Shown piece after piece: positions 45,889 to 56,760 of a DNA stretch of 64,000 bases. A model generated the notes under the pieces. The model searched no databases. It was not told the origin of the DNA and saw only the letters and a program-made list of their open reading frames with translations. This stretch comes from Manduca sexta (taxonomy: Eukaryota > Arthropoda > Insecta > Lepidoptera > Sphingidae). The stretch lies in NCBI RefSeq assembly GCF_014839805.1, contig NC_051124.1, positions 372,001-436,000 on the forward strand, read 5' to 3'. The position numbers and the translations under genes were made by a program. Every line of letters starts with the position of its first letter. Within the stretch, counting starts at the first letter, position 1.

Positions 45889-46385
45889 TTATTGTTAAGA
45901 CGTTGAGGATCAATAAAAACATAAAGTCACATAGTCTCATCATTAAGAAACACGTTTTACATCAAATAAGAAGCTATAAGTAATTTATGCATATTATACG
46001 TTCTTAGTAAGCCTTTTGTATAGTTTTGTAAATTCCACCGTATCGAAGTAAAAACTTTAATGTTCATGCGACGCGAATGTCAAGTTTGAGTCAATCCAAC
46101 AGCCACTTTGGAATATTTGCATTGCGCTTTCGTTGATATTTTATTGTCAATATTTAAATTGTTAAGCAGATATGTTTTTAAGACGTGTGTCATTTTGATT
46201 TTAAATGAATTTATAAGATAATTTAATTATACAGTAATACTTCATGAGAACCATTATAGTGAGGGAGGAATAATGTTTAACTGAGTGGTGGATTTCTGAT
46301 TAGTAAAGACGACTGCTTTGTGGATTTCTGCCGCTGTGTGGTTTGGTTTGTGTGTAATAAGATGCTTGTTGATTATCACCAATTT
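45889..46385. other. Intergenic, nothing recognised
   Basis: No supported feature. Confidence 0.3.
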
Positions 46386-46611
46386 ATCTATACTGATAAA
46401 TTAAAGAGGAAAAGTTTGTTCGTTTGTTTGTTTGTTGATTTGTAGGAGCTAGTTTCTGGAAGTACTGAATTGATTCTAAAAAATCTTTCACTAATAGGTG
46501 GTACATTACTCCTGAGTGCTATAGGCCTTTTACTCCAAGAAAATTAAAAACGATTTTTTATTCTGGAAAAACTGGTTTGAACGCGAGCGGAGCCACGGGC
46601 ATGTGCTATTT
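46386..46611 (+). mobile_element. Short Helitron
   Basis: It starts A|TCTATACTGATAAATTAAAG after a host A, with a (GTTT)n tract and GTTTGAACGCGAGCGGAGCC near the end. The terminus is mutated (TGCTAT). Related to 59909-60095. Confidence 0.6.
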
Positions 46612-46714
46612 ATATTATATCAAAGTAATTAACGCAATAGTCTTCTATCTAGTAGGTAGGTGGGTATTATTTTGTAAATAAAAATTGTAAGTTGCTAATG
46701 TACATATGCAGGGA

Positions 46715-46912
46715 TAGCGTTTTTAATCTAGCGAGCGACTTGCTCGTCGAATCGTTTCCAAAAAAGTCTTTCGCAAGACTCAGCCCTATTAGAAAATTAT
46801 ACAAAAATTCGCTACAGTTTATAGAAAGGCACAGCGTTTTCGATTAGACGAGCGACCCACTCGTCGACTCATTTATAAAAAGAAGTCCTTCACAGCACTC
46901 AGCCCAATTACA
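46715..46912. repeat. Direct duplication, about 118-bp period, with palindromic core
   Basis: AGCGTTTTTAATCTAGCGAG...CTCGTCGAATCG is repeated as AGCGTTTTCGATTAGACGAG...CTCGTCGACTCA, with AAGTCTTTCGCA/AAGTCCTTCACA and CAGCCC following each. Each unit has a small GACGAG/CTCGTC palindrome. Confidence 0.65.
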
Positions 46913-47689
46913 TTCACAAAACGGAATTTCATTAATTTACTCTGAAAAAACTATCAGTGTTCATTCTGAATGCTGGAATTAATGAAAAATTCGAATATTT
47001 TCAGTAAAAAAACTCGTATTTCATTATAAACCTTCTGGTCTGTTGATACGAATACCACTTTGAAATATTTTCACGGTGTAGTGCCGGAACTTGTTTTTGT
47101 TAAGCCTTTTTTTATAGCACTGTTATGTTTTGTGGGTAGAATTTAAATGTAAATTTAAAAGGTTAAAATTGTATTTTGGCGAGGAATATTTATCTAGTTA
47201 TTATTATATTGCGCTTTTCGTTTGTTCGGATTTGGAATTGACATTTAATTAATTTCAAGTTGAGATAGATTGAAAAATTTAAATACAATTACTAAACATT
47301 TTATCATTGTATATTTTATAATTTTTTAATGCGCTTAAGTCTAGTTGTTATGCGTATTTGAATACTTGTATTATATTCTTTTATTTATAGATTGTCGACT
47401 TTCCATGAGATTATTTTATGTTTTTCTTGATATTGGATTCCAAAGCAGTCTCTCAAACATCTACCTCTGGTAATTCTCCTGAAATATATAATGTAGAGTG
47501 ATTTCAGCGAGGTTTGCCTACCACCGGACTGCTATTAAAACCCTAAAGGAATTTCGGATACGTTATTTTAGAGAATGTCATGCAAAACATTGCTCTTACG
47601 AAGAATCGAAATCATACTAACTTAATATCTATATGTACATGCTGTTTCATAGAAGTAATTAAAAATACAATCACACATACAAACACTCA
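46913..47689. other. Intergenic, nothing recognised
   Basis: AT-rich, no supported feature. Confidence 0.3.
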
Positions 47690-47925
47690 CGCCTTTTATC
47701 CCCTAAGGGGTAGGCAGAGACTCAACTGGTGCACCTATTTTCCGCCGTGTGCATTCCGTCCCATAATGCGATAAGGGGCGAGCCTATTGCCATATCGAGC
47801 ACTCAGTCCAAAATCTGAACTGATACTAAGTAGATACACCCAATATCACTTTACCCGACCCGGGGATCGAACACGAGCCCTCAACATTCGTACCGTAATA
47901 TAACAACGACTCTCAGCTATTTCCA
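47690..47925 (-). mobile_element. SINE-B copy
   Basis: Minus strand: GTGTTCGATCCCCGGGTCGG B-box region, GGGACGGAATGCACACGGCG body, GGGGATAAAAGGCGTGAGTG tail. The tRNA-like 5' head is more eroded than the tail. Confidence 0.7.
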
Positions 47926-48441
47926 TTGAGCTATTAAAAATACATGAAAGTATCCTCATAATTCACTAGAAGCTCGTAAGCCTACATTATCCCTCGCGAA
48001 ACAAGCGTATCCATTCGGCAATCATTAAAAATGCAAAAATATTAAATGTTTGCGAAGGGACCTTTTAATTGCCCAAACTCGGTCCCGCAAAACTTTTGTA
48101 AATAGTATCTTCGTTGTTCTCATTAAATCGAAATGGAATCTGGGCTCCCTTACAGGTGTAACAAAGGGCGCTGATATTTCTTTAATTTAACTTCAAAACC
48201 TTAGAAATCCAATTTCTCAAATTGATTTCTGTTTCTGTTTGAGAGGTGTTATTTTCAAGGTTGAACTCTGGAATCTTTAGATTTTGAATTTGAATAATAA
48301 TTAATTTAAGGTTTTTTGTGTTATATTTTGTGTAGTAGTTTTAAAATAAATAACTTTACCCTAGTATATTTCCCGGATATAAATCAGAAAAAAATTGAAT
48401 CAGTAATGAAGATGGCTGCAGTTTAAATAAAATTTACCGCT
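47926..48441. other. Intergenic, nothing recognised
   Basis: No supported feature. Confidence 0.3.
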
Positions 48442-48458
48442 TTATCAAATAGTTTATA

Positions 48459-48769
48459 GTAGACGCGGCGATAGCCTAGTTGGGTGTGGAACGGACTGCC
48501 AAGACGAATGTCCGCAGGTTCAAATCCCAAGGGCACACACCTCTGACTTTTCTAAAATCATGTGTGTATTCTTTGTGAATTTATCGTTCGCTTTAACGGT
48601 GAAGGAAAACATCGTGAGGAAACCTACACATCTGAGAAGTTCGAAGGTGTGTGAAGTCTACCAATCCGCACTAGGCCAGCGTGGTGGACTAAGGCCTAAT
48701 CCCTCTCAGTAGTAGAGGAGGCCCGTGCTCAGCAGTGGGCAAGTATATAATACAGGGCTGATATTATTA
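48459..48769 (+). mobile_element. SINE-A, full length, with perfect 17-bp target-site duplication
   Basis: TTATCAAATAGTTTATA occurs at 48442-48458 and 48770-48786 and bounds the element exactly. Box A-like TAGCCTAGTTGGG is at 48472 and box B GGTTCAAATCC at 48517-48527. The body and (ATT)n tail are as in the copy at 8148. The perfect duplication and the closeness to that copy suggest a recent insertion. It has no coding capacity. Confidence 0.92.
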
Positions 48770-48786
48770 TTATCAAATAGTTTATA

Positions 48787-48999
48787 AATTAACTGTTCGT
48801 GGCATCTCCCGCATATGTTTTTGGAATAAAAAATATTTTACATTCATTCGTAAGCCTTCAGATATGTTCAGATCGATAAGCATAATTAGTTCAACCATAC
48901 TGACAACAAAAAGTGCATAATATTTGCTTTTATAATTGTAGTTGTATGGAATTGATTTCTTCCTAACCAGATTGGCCAGAGCAGCTAATCTCAACGGAG
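48787..48999. other. Spacer, nothing recognised
   Basis: AT-rich, no supported feature. Confidence 0.3.
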
Positions 49000-49910
49000 A
49001 TCAGTCAGGTAGACAGGAGATATTATAGTGCACAAGTGTGTGCGCAATACACAGGTGCATTTTCTGTTCCTTCACTTTCATAGTCCAGTGAGACGGCAAT
49101 CCGAAATAACCGGAAAGAGATCAGGTGCAGGATCAACCCCGCCCTGTGGAATGGGGGCGTTTGGAGAATTCCACCACGGTATGCCTGTCGTAAGAGGCGA
49201 CTAATAGGGGCCACGAAGGGGGTCGTCGGGGGCTGTCCGCCCTAGTACATTTTTGTGCATTTTGCACATTTTTCGGTTGACCCCCGGGATGGACGGCAGT
49301 GTGTTGTTGGCCTCATACTGCCGTAGACGCCGAGGGCGTCCTTTGGGTGCGTGGGCTTCTGAGCCCCCCGCCCCCCTTATAGGAGACGGGCCGCAAGGCG
49401 GCACCGCGCAGGGACGGCTGCGGTCGTAGACTTAGACACTACAACGTCAGAGGAAGCCCGCAGCCGTCCCAAATGCGCCGAAGAGGGCCACCGCGGAGTT
49501 TTAGCTGGTAGGCCGTGCGTAGGTTAAGTTGTAGATATGGTAAGAGACTCGGCCCGGCGGTCGCTCGAAGGTCACCATCAAATCCGGGCGGCTCAACGTC
49601 GGGCCGTAAGGCACGGTTACCCCAGCATAACCGCTCAGTCGCCCCCCGCGAAGGCTGGGCGGTAGTAATAAGGTACTTTCTCCGCGAAACCAAAAAAAAA
49701 AAAAAAAGGTGCAGGATCAACTCCTTTACGTGCTTACCAACGCACGGAGGTCACATCGTCAACTTCCTGACTCCGAGCTGCGACTGAGTAATTTTTTTAC
49801 GATGGAAAAACCTAGTTACAATTATTTTGGCCCAACCCAGAATTGAACCCATGGCGTCAGTGCGATAGTCGTAGTCGTGCCGTATACAATTCAACTCCCG
49901 CCACCAAAGC
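49000..49910 (-). repeat. Older SINE-like repeat split by a nested insertion
   Basis: If 49138-49721 is removed, the flanks join within GGTGCAGGATCAAC. On the minus strand 49722-49910 then gives a tRNA-derived-type order: CGGGAGTTGAATTGTATACG, CATGGGTTCAATTCTGGGTT and CAGTCGCAGCTCGGAGTCAG. The head resembles SINE-B; the tail is different. The outer limit on the low-coordinate side is uncertain. Confidence 0.45.
49138..49706 (+). mobile_element. GC-rich, poly(A)-tailed retroelement with 15-bp target-site duplication
   Basis: AGGTGCAGGATCAAC at 49123-49137 is repeated at 49707-49721. Between them lie 569 bp of GC-rich sequence ending in about 16 As, so it arrived by target-primed reverse transcription. 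It opens CCCGCCCTGTGGAATGGGGG...CCTGTCGTAAGAGGCGACTA, a block also found at 37380-37530 and, as I recall, in 5' regions of insect LINEs. No long ORF; probably a non-autonomous or internally deleted LINE derivative. The crossing frames of about 90 codons on both strands are not convincing genes. Confidence 0.8.
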
Positions 49911-50464
49911 AGTTATATGGAATATTAGTGGTTTCACCTAAGTCGTGCATTTCTGAGAAAATAATGACATTATATTACATTTTTCGGACCAAATGCGAGT
50001 CCTACAAATTCGAAAGACCTCCATAAAAAATTTCAAGATATGTAAACTCTATTTGTATTATATCGTGATGGAGAAACACCAAATTTGTTATCCGAAGAAA
50101 CAGCAACGAGAAAGTGCCCAACTTTTACTAAAAGCAAAACGTGACGAATTAATCACGACTCTTTCATTTAAATGAAGCGAATTCTGAGGAAATCATTAAT
50201 TTGAACCCAAAGACTTCATTCGCAGGGCGACACCATATTAATTACCAGAGTACAAACGAGGACCTTTTCGTAAATTAATTAAAATTTCACATTCACACCC
50301 TTTTCATAGGAAAATGTATCTCGAAGTTGCTATTTCAATTAAGAGTAATTAGTGTACGATATAGCCGTAGATTTTCTTAGGTCAGCATTATTCGCTGCGC
50401 GTGCGTCCCAATTATGAAGCAAATGAATTTCATGACCGTAATTGTCAGTGTCTTATCCTTTCCC
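49911..50464. other. Intergenic, nothing recognised
   Basis: No supported gene; the 60-codon frame at 49993-50175 has no further evidence. Confidence 0.3.
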
Positions 50465-50530
50465 AGTAGTCGTTCTGAGTCGAGGTTCGTAACCTGTTAA
50501 TGGATTGTCCTCATCATGGTCGCTTAATTT
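50465..50530 (+). repeat. Copy of the repeat end seen at 24918-25010
   Basis: GTTAATGGATTGTCCTCATC and GGTCGCTTAATTTCCAAGAG match the other copy with few changes. Confidence 0.45.
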
Positions 50531-51464
50531 CCAAGAGGTTTTATAAGCATGTTAAAAAAAATCACACCACAGTTCATATTAAGCCATCACGGGCAAAGCT
50601 CACAGCCATTAAGGGCAGAGTTAACATTCAGCCAAAAAAGGCCGCGCGCGCTATCTTGTCATATCATCAAACTATGAAGTGTATCAAGTTAATTTCATCA
50701 AGGTTTTGGATGATTCAAATTTTATCAGTATTTACGGTATTTTAACTATCATACAAATAGTGTATGATTAACTAAGGAACCGTACAATTATTTATCCAGC
50801 TTAGTAGGTTACTACAAGAATACAATACACTACAATGAATACTACGTTTATTTGTATAGAGGGTTTCTTACGGGAGTATTATTAGATTATTGAGCTAACA
50901 TTGGTCGTTCTAATTGCAACAACGAAGGAGTATCGAAATTGTCTCTTTTGATTTAAAATAATTATTTATTTCGTTTTAAGAACTCAAAAATGTTTATTAT
51001 CATTCAACCTGTAATAACGTTGTCGAACAAAAATACTTTTCACTGTTCAACAAATTTTATCTTTCCTGTAGTAGAGGTCGAGTCATGTTGCACGGTGCAC
51101 CGAGAAACCTGCACCAGTTTGTCAATCTTGTTGAAAGTAAGCTGACGCCGTGAGGGATCGTAACAACATTTTATTGTTCTCTCAGGCTGAACCATTTCGC
51201 CTTTCGCTCCACACAACTTTTTGTTTTTTGATATTTTTCTTGTCTTGACATGTATGATTTTATTTACAAAACTAATGTTGTGGGCAAGTGAGGTTTGCTT
51301 TATAAATGCGTCAGCTCCACAAGGGTGTACTACAGTCTTAAACTAATGTGGCACTTCTGTTTCATAGTATTAGATTGCAAGAGATTCCAAGGCTGTCAAA
51401 CTTATAACTACATTATTTCAGAGGCTGGAAATTCGGGTACTTTTCTTTTAATATTTTTTTTATG
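50531..51464. other. Intergenic, nothing recognised
   Basis: A basic 81-codon plus frame (50500-50745) overlaps the repeat above and is not supported as a gene. Confidence 0.3.
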
Positions 51465-51640
51465 TTCAATGACGATACAAGCTTGCCGTTCGCCTGATGG
51501 TAGGCGATACAAACGCCTATAAACAGTAAAAACACCAACACCTTGAATGAGACATGAGATATTAAGTCTTATTATGTCCAGTATTTACACTGCAATGTTA
51601 GCTATTATGTCCCAAGGGTAGTAATGACAGCCACTATTTC
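51465..51640. repeat. Copy of the repeat at 30345
   Basis: CAAGCTTGCCGTTCGCCTGA, TGGTAGGCGATACAAACGCC, CACCAACACCTTGAATGAGA and ATTATGTCCAGTATTTACAC, in the same order as 30360-30530 with a deletion. Confidence 0.6.
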
Positions 51641-52038
51641 ACCCTACTTCTTTGTGTATCATCTTTGTTAATATAACATCAACTTATATAAACATAGCAT
51701 CTAATATACCTAAGTGGATGTCAAACGGAAATTCTGTCAGTTTCGTCCGTCGACGTAGTGAAGACGCTTTTACATTGTACTTAGCGCGTAAAGGGAAAAG
51801 TTGTAGCTAAACAACTGCCATTTGGACGGTTTTACGATGAACGTTAACCCGCGACACGGTTTAACAGCTGTTTTAACTTCGACAATGTTGATGTTGCGGT
51901 TGGAATTGCGAAGGTGTGACACTTCATAATTAAAGTAAATAAATAAAAGTGGCAGAACCATGTTACAGGTATAAGACAGTGTCTCCCTTGGATTATAAGC
52001 AGAGAAGGGTCCAGATAGTGTTGACTGATGAAAACCCG
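51641..52038. other. Intergenic, nothing recognised
   Basis: No supported feature. Confidence 0.3.
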
Positions 52039-52195
52039 CTATAGTTGCCCACGTAAGTGTGTTCCGGGATCAGCCTGTGTATATCCAGTTTCAACAGGCC
52101 GGCATAATTGTCTCAGCTGCTGAGAGGTAATCATGTCTCGTCAGTCGACACTTTATTGGACCCTAATGTACTTACCATCAGGTGCAGTGGGGATA
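52039..52195 (+). repeat. Repeat-D copy
   Basis: GTTGCCCACGTAAGTGTGTT, TGTATATCCAGTTTCAACAG, GTAATCATGTCTCGTCAGTC and TACCATCAGGTGCAGTGGGG in family order. Confidence 0.7.
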
Positions 52196-52266
52196 CATTT
52201 TTGAGCTTGTATACGAGATACCTAAGTAGTTTACTTACTCGTTTGCTAACCAATGTTATATAGAAT

Positions 52267-52530
52267 ACTAGCTTTTTCTCGCGGCTTCGAACGCTTGAAG
52301 GAGTTTTCTGGGATATTTTTTTTCCGACTTACTTGATATGTATCTTTATATTATGACCAAATTACATAAAATCATTATAAATTGTAGCCTATGTGTTATT
52401 CTGATGTATAACCAATATTACTGTAAAGTTTCATCCAAATCCGTTCAGAGGTTTTTTCGTGAAAGAGGAACAAACATACATACATATATATCCATCCTGA
52501 CAAATTTTCGCATTTATAATATTAGTAGGA
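52267..52530 (-). mobile_element. Non-autonomous Helitron, second family
   Basis: Minus strand: A|TCCTACTAATATTATAAATG start, GGATTTGGATGAAACTTTAC interior, GAAGCCGCGAGAAAAAGCTAG|T end. 264 bp. The start differs from the TCTATACT type of the other copies. Confidence 0.65.
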
Positions 52531-52856
52531 TAATGCAGCCTATATAAGTAGGCATGCGACTAAACTCTGACTATAATAGCTACAAAGCACTATGTGAAAC
52601 TCTGTCAGTTACTTAAGACTACATCGACTCCTTGCTCATTGTACCGAGTTATATCAAGTGCACTTCATGAAATGTTTTAATCAAAGCTTTTATCAAAAAT
52701 ATACCCTAAGAGCTTGTAATAAGATTCATTATGCAATAAACCTGGGATAGTTGGTTGCATGTTTTTTGCAGGTAATGGTCTACAGCTTGCCGGACAGCAT
52801 GTCGTGATGATAAAGAGATGAGATGTAGGGATTTATTTTGTTTTTGGATTATTACT

Positions 52857-53104
52857 GCCTCGGTGGCGTAGTTGTACTGCATGTGCAATACGGCAGCGCT
52901 CTGAGGTCCTGGGTTTGAATTCCGGGTCAGGCAAAATAATATTAGGGTTTTTCTGCTCAGTATCAGCTCGGAGTCTGAAATTTGTGCCCGATATGGTGAT
53001 AGAATCGCTCCCTATCACATCGTGGGACGGAACACACGGTGAAAAGTAGGTACCCTGGTTGTGCCTCTGCATACCCCTTCGGCGATAAATGTGTGATGTG
53101 TGTG
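52857..53104 (+). mobile_element. SINE-B, best preserved copy
   Basis: GCCTCGGTGGCGTAGTTGTA (A box) and GGGTTTGAATTCCGGGTCAG (B box) head. Then GGTTTTTCTGCTCAGTATCA, TGCCCGATATGGTGATAGAA, ATCGTGGGACGGAACACACG and CCCCTTCGGCGATAAATGTG. Noncoding, tRNA-derived by its boxes. Confidence 0.8.
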
Positions 53105-53335
53105 TATGCCTTGGTTGCGTAGTTGCATTAGTCGTAAGACTGCAGTGCTGAGGTCTAGGGTTAGATTCCCAGATATTTCTACTACGTATCAGTCCGGAGT
53201 TTGGAATTTGCACCCAATTTAAGCATAGGCTCGCTGCCACCACATCATGGGACGAAATATGAAGATTGAAATTGAGTGTGCCAGTTGTGCCTCTGCCTAC
53301 CCTTTCGAGGATAAAAGGCCTGAGTGTGTCAAAAC
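53105..53335 (+). mobile_element. SINE-B, head-to-tail with the preceding copy
   Basis: ATGCCTTGGTTGCGTAGTTG, then GGGTTAGATTCCCAGATATT, TATCAGTCCGGAGTTTGGAA and CTACCCTTTCGAGGATAAAA. It abuts the first copy after a short TG run. A 174-codon minus frame across both is an artefact of the repeats. Confidence 0.75.
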
Positions 53336-53572
53336 CACAAAGACTGACAGTGACCACTGCATTACATTACACAACTGAAACCCATGCCCCCATTTGAACT
53401 GCCGCGAGCGAAGGCTTTGAGAGTAAATGTCGCTTTGACAAAGTTTGCCGTTTATTACCTGCCGCAGCAATGTAAACTATAATTAATATGAGACCGGGTT
53501 TTGTTTCATTCTAGTTTGTTTCGTTGACGTTTGTTCTAGTTGAATGCTGTGTTTTGATTTTTTAATTAGTTT

Positions 53573-53740
53573 CCATAGCTTCGGTGGTGTAATTGAACGG
53601 TGTGACTTCTGCTTTGTGGTATCGTTTTCGAGTCTCAAGTCGGGCAGTATTGAGTTTTTCTTGTGAGTATCAGCCTGGAGTCTGGAACTCGTGCCTTGTA
53701 GCAATAAGCTTGCCTCCTATCATGGGACAGAAGTTTTGAA
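53573..53740 (+). repeat. SINE-B, third copy, truncated
   Basis: CTTCGGTGGTGTAATTGAAC head, GAGTCTCAAGTCGGGCAGTA, TATCAGCCTGGAGTCTGGAA and CTATCATGGGACAGAAG; the tail is lost. Confidence 0.65.
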
Positions 53741-54269
53741 TTGGACAATCGTCTCGGTAGTTCATCTCAAGCGTAATAAAAACATTGGCATTTTTAAAAA
53801 TACTATTTTCTTATGTAAGTGTAATAAGGTGACTACGGAAAAACAGCGTTGTGTTGTGGTTTCCACCACATCACATTGTGCTGAGTGATCACCGGTCACA
53901 GCCGCGACCAGCCATTTTTGTTATTTATTAGTATTTGTAATTTAGGTACATTATGTTTGTTGTTGCGACTGCGACTAACAAATCGTTTTTATTTCTTTCT
54001 TTTTTAGATGTAAAAAGTAGCATCGACACAATTTCGGCACTCGATAGCTGTGATCCGGGAAACTAACTTCCATTTACCTATAATGGTAACGCCCTTCACG
54101 ACCCACGACATGAATTACGAGATAAATCTTCAAGCACATTTGTGGCCAATTGGTGACATATTGGTTTGCGGCGGGCTTTAATTGGGTTCTCGGGTTAACC
54201 GTTAGATAGTGAATTGGCTTTCGGGAATTTGTCAAGAAAGTGGGGAATATTTTGGCATTATGTTATTTG
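53741..54269. other. Intergenic, nothing recognised
   Basis: No supported feature. Confidence 0.3.
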
Positions 54270-54500
54270 AAATTAAACTAATTTTCCGGATTCTATCGCG
54301 GTTTTTTGTTTTTTATTTTTCTCCCGACGTTTCGAAGACTTTGCAGCCTTCATGGTCACGGGGGGGACTGAGGTGTTGTTCATCCGCAAAGTCAAAGTTA
54401 CAATATCTACCTACATTTTACAATTATACAACTTTTTTAAAAAAAATTTGCTGTTGGTGGTCCGATCTACGCAGAATGAGCTCACAGTGTCTTGAAGTCC
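54270..54500 (+). repeat. Repeat-C copy, well preserved
   Basis: TCCGGATTCTATCGCGGTTT, TTTTCTCCCGACGTTTCGAA, GACTTTGCAGCCTTCATGGT, GACTGAGGTGTTGTTCATCC, ATATCTACCTACATTTTACA and GGTCCGATCTACGCAGAATG. Confidence 0.75.
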
Positions 54501-54524
54501 TCACACTCTCACCCTCACATTTAC

Positions 54525-54585
54525 AGGCTTGGTACCTACCCAGGAGGACTCTCACATATGAGAGGGAGATCTACCACCAGTCTGA
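54525..54585. repeat. Fragment of the repeat at 30345
   Basis: GGTACCTACCCAGGAGGACT and CTCACATATGAGAGGGAGAT match 30615-30655. Confidence 0.5.
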
Positions 54586-55454
54586 TTCCTATTTTTTCTA
54601 GCTGTAGCTGTGGATTGGATATAGCTTATTGAAACGTGATTGTTTTAGTTATGCCTCGCCCTAGCTCTCCTTATTTATGTACTTAGTTTTTATCCCGGCC
54701 CGAGTGTCAGTTTAGTTTAAACTGTTGTGTTCTTAATCATTGACATTGACTGATATAATAAATTTGGAAGTGTTTATACCTGACAAGGATAAGTCCTTAA
54801 TCTCTTGTTTCTCTAAAGGATAGTGCTATAGCCAGAAGCTAGACAAAAACCTTTCCTTAAATCTCAAACCTTCCTCACTGATGTGAAGTGTCCAATATTC
54901 ACGTTTCTCTGGCGCTGTAGATAGGCATGTTCGAGGTCTTATCTATGTGTGGTGATCACTAGGGGAATAAACTGTGTAATATGCATTCCTAGAAAACTGT
55001 GTACCTAATTTGAAATGATCTTTAAGTTAAGCAACATACCTTAGCAAAATAAAGGCTCTTGTTTGAACCTCTCTATACAAAAAGATAAAACAAGCTGTCT
55101 TTTTGCATTTTTTACAGACCAGTGAAACTTTAAACAAAGAAAAGAAAATTATAAGATTAAAAAAACCAACTCGATTAAGAAAGAAAAGCTGTTAAAATTG
55201 CAGCAATTTCATCATGTACTGATAACCGGGATCGAGTGCTTGTTATTCAGAAACAAGGTGAGTCTCTGGGAAAAAGAAATACGCGGCGAGGGCCGACTGT
55301 CCTATACTTTTTGTTCACTTGTTCTTTAGAACTTCGGAGTCTATGGAGTCGATATTCAAATATTTTTTTTTTATTTTGGTAATCGAATAGAATCTTGATC
55401 CCCTTTAACACATTTTATTTTAACAGCTTTTAACAATTGAAATACAATTATATT
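54586..55454. other. Intergenic, nothing recognised
   Basis: No supported feature. Confidence 0.3.
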
Positions 55455-55520
55455 ATTGATTTTATCACGTTTTTTAATATCATTTTCTGTCGACGTTTCG
55501 AAGACTTTGCAGCCTTCATG
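55455..55520 (+). repeat. Repeat-C fragment
   Basis: GATTTTATCACGTTTTTTAA, GTCGACGTTTCGAAGACTTT and GCAGCCTTCATGGTAAG; ends abruptly. Confidence 0.6.
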
Positions 55521-55842
55521 GTAAGCTCTTAACAACAAAATACCTTATCGCGTTTATGAAATTGAAATGAGCATAAAGACTATCATTTCAACCAAATTTC
55601 AAGCAAGTTAAGGTAACACCGCCGTGTGAGCTTACAGTTGTTCGGTTGGGAAAATACAGTTGTTCATTATCATGTAGAAACGCCACTCAAGATTACCATA
55701 GTTAAATAACTGTGAGTGCTTGTGTTTTTTTTTAAATAATGAGTATTGATAAAGAAAATGGAAATATGTTATTTAAAGAGGTGGGTATAATTCTAGCGAC
55801 CGTTGAGAAACGCAACATCTCTTGAACGTTGCTCGTTATTAT

Positions 55843-55986
55843 AATAATAATAATATCAGCCCTGTATTATATACTGTCCCACTGTTGGGTTTGGGCCTCC
55901 TCTACTACTGAGAGGGAATAGGCCTAAGTCCACCACGCTGGCCTAGTGCGGGTTGGTAGACTTCACATACCCTCGAAAATTCCTGG
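55843..55986 (-). mobile_element. SINE-A tail-only insertion with 10-bp target-site duplication
   Basis: TCGTTATTAT at 55833-55842 and 55987-55996 flanks the tail of SINE-A in minus orientation ((AAT)n, CAGCCCTGTATTATATACTG, GGCCTAGTGCGGGTTGGTAG). Confidence 0.7.
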
Positions 55987-55996
55987 TCGTTATTAT

Positions 55997-56445
55997 TTTG
56001 TACAAATTTTTAGGCACTTAAGATTAAGTCGAGTGTCACTTTGCCTGCCAAAAAACAAATATTGTTCCATCTTCAAATTTTATTTACAAATAAGTGTCTA
56101 CTCCACAGATTTCTGTGTGATTCGAATAAAGTTTCAAACTCCATTGAGTGTGATTGTGCTTTTTTAAAAAGTGCTTGACTTTCCTGCCGTTAAAATATAT
56201 ACTTGGGAATATTTTATCAGAGAATAATGTGGGTTCAAAGGTTTCTATCTATTTGCACATAAAAGGAAAACTCGAGGACATTTCAAATGGATCATGTTTT
56301 TTTAGTATGTTTTATTTCGAAATTTACACGTCTATATTTTCGGTGGGATAGGCAGACATTATCAGCTGCCATGAGTTGTATTTTTAGAACTTAAAAGTAC
56401 GATATTTTTACACTGTTCATTCGTTACACGAAATATCTCACATAT
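55997..56445. other. Intergenic, nothing recognised
   Basis: Short plus-strand frames at 55946-56351 start in the SINE tail and are unsupported. Confidence 0.3.
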
Positions 56446-56496
56446 AGTCCAGTCAAATTAACATTTTAGTTGTTTTTTGCCTATTTTGACTGGACT
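56446..56496. repeat. 12-bp perfect inverted repeat
   Basis: AGTCCAGTCAAA (56446-56457) and TTTGACTGGACT (56485-56496) with a 27-nt T-rich loop; AT-rich similarity extends outward. Confidence 0.55.
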
Positions 56497-56596
56497 TATA
56501 TACATTTTGGCATCCATGGATTAATCGAGGTATTAGTACTTCCATGGATTTTTAAAAGACTTAAGTAATTTCCGAGTGGAAAAATGTCATTGATAG

Positions 56597-56760
56597 AAAA
56601 CTATTTACGGATTTTATCGCGTTAATTTAAATTAATATTTTCTCCCGATGTTTCGAAGACCAGCTTTCATGGTCATGGGGCGGACTAAGGTGTTGGTCAT
56701 TCACTAGTGAAAGTTATAATATATACCTACATTTTACACACAAACATTTTTTTTTTGATT
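56597..56760 (+). repeat. Repeat-C copy
   Basis: CTATTTACGGATTTTATCGC, TTTTCTCCCGATGTTTCGAA, AGCTTTCATGGTCATGGGGC, GTGTTGGTCATTCACTAGTG and ATATACCTACATTTTACACA. Confidence 0.7.

Noticed and set aside
48472..48527. tRNA gene suggested by A and B boxes
   Set aside because: It is the head of SINE-A; the acceptor stem does not close and the same boxes recur in all copies.
49439..49787. Overlapping frames of about 90 codons on both strands in GC-rich DNA
   Set aside because: Both lie in the poly(A)-tailed retroelement; one reads its own poly(A) tail as poly-Phe. GC-rich DNA lacks stops by chance.
52833..53357. 174-codon minus-strand open frame
   Set aside because: It runs antisense through two SINE-B copies; the frame is produced by the repeat sequence and has no domain.
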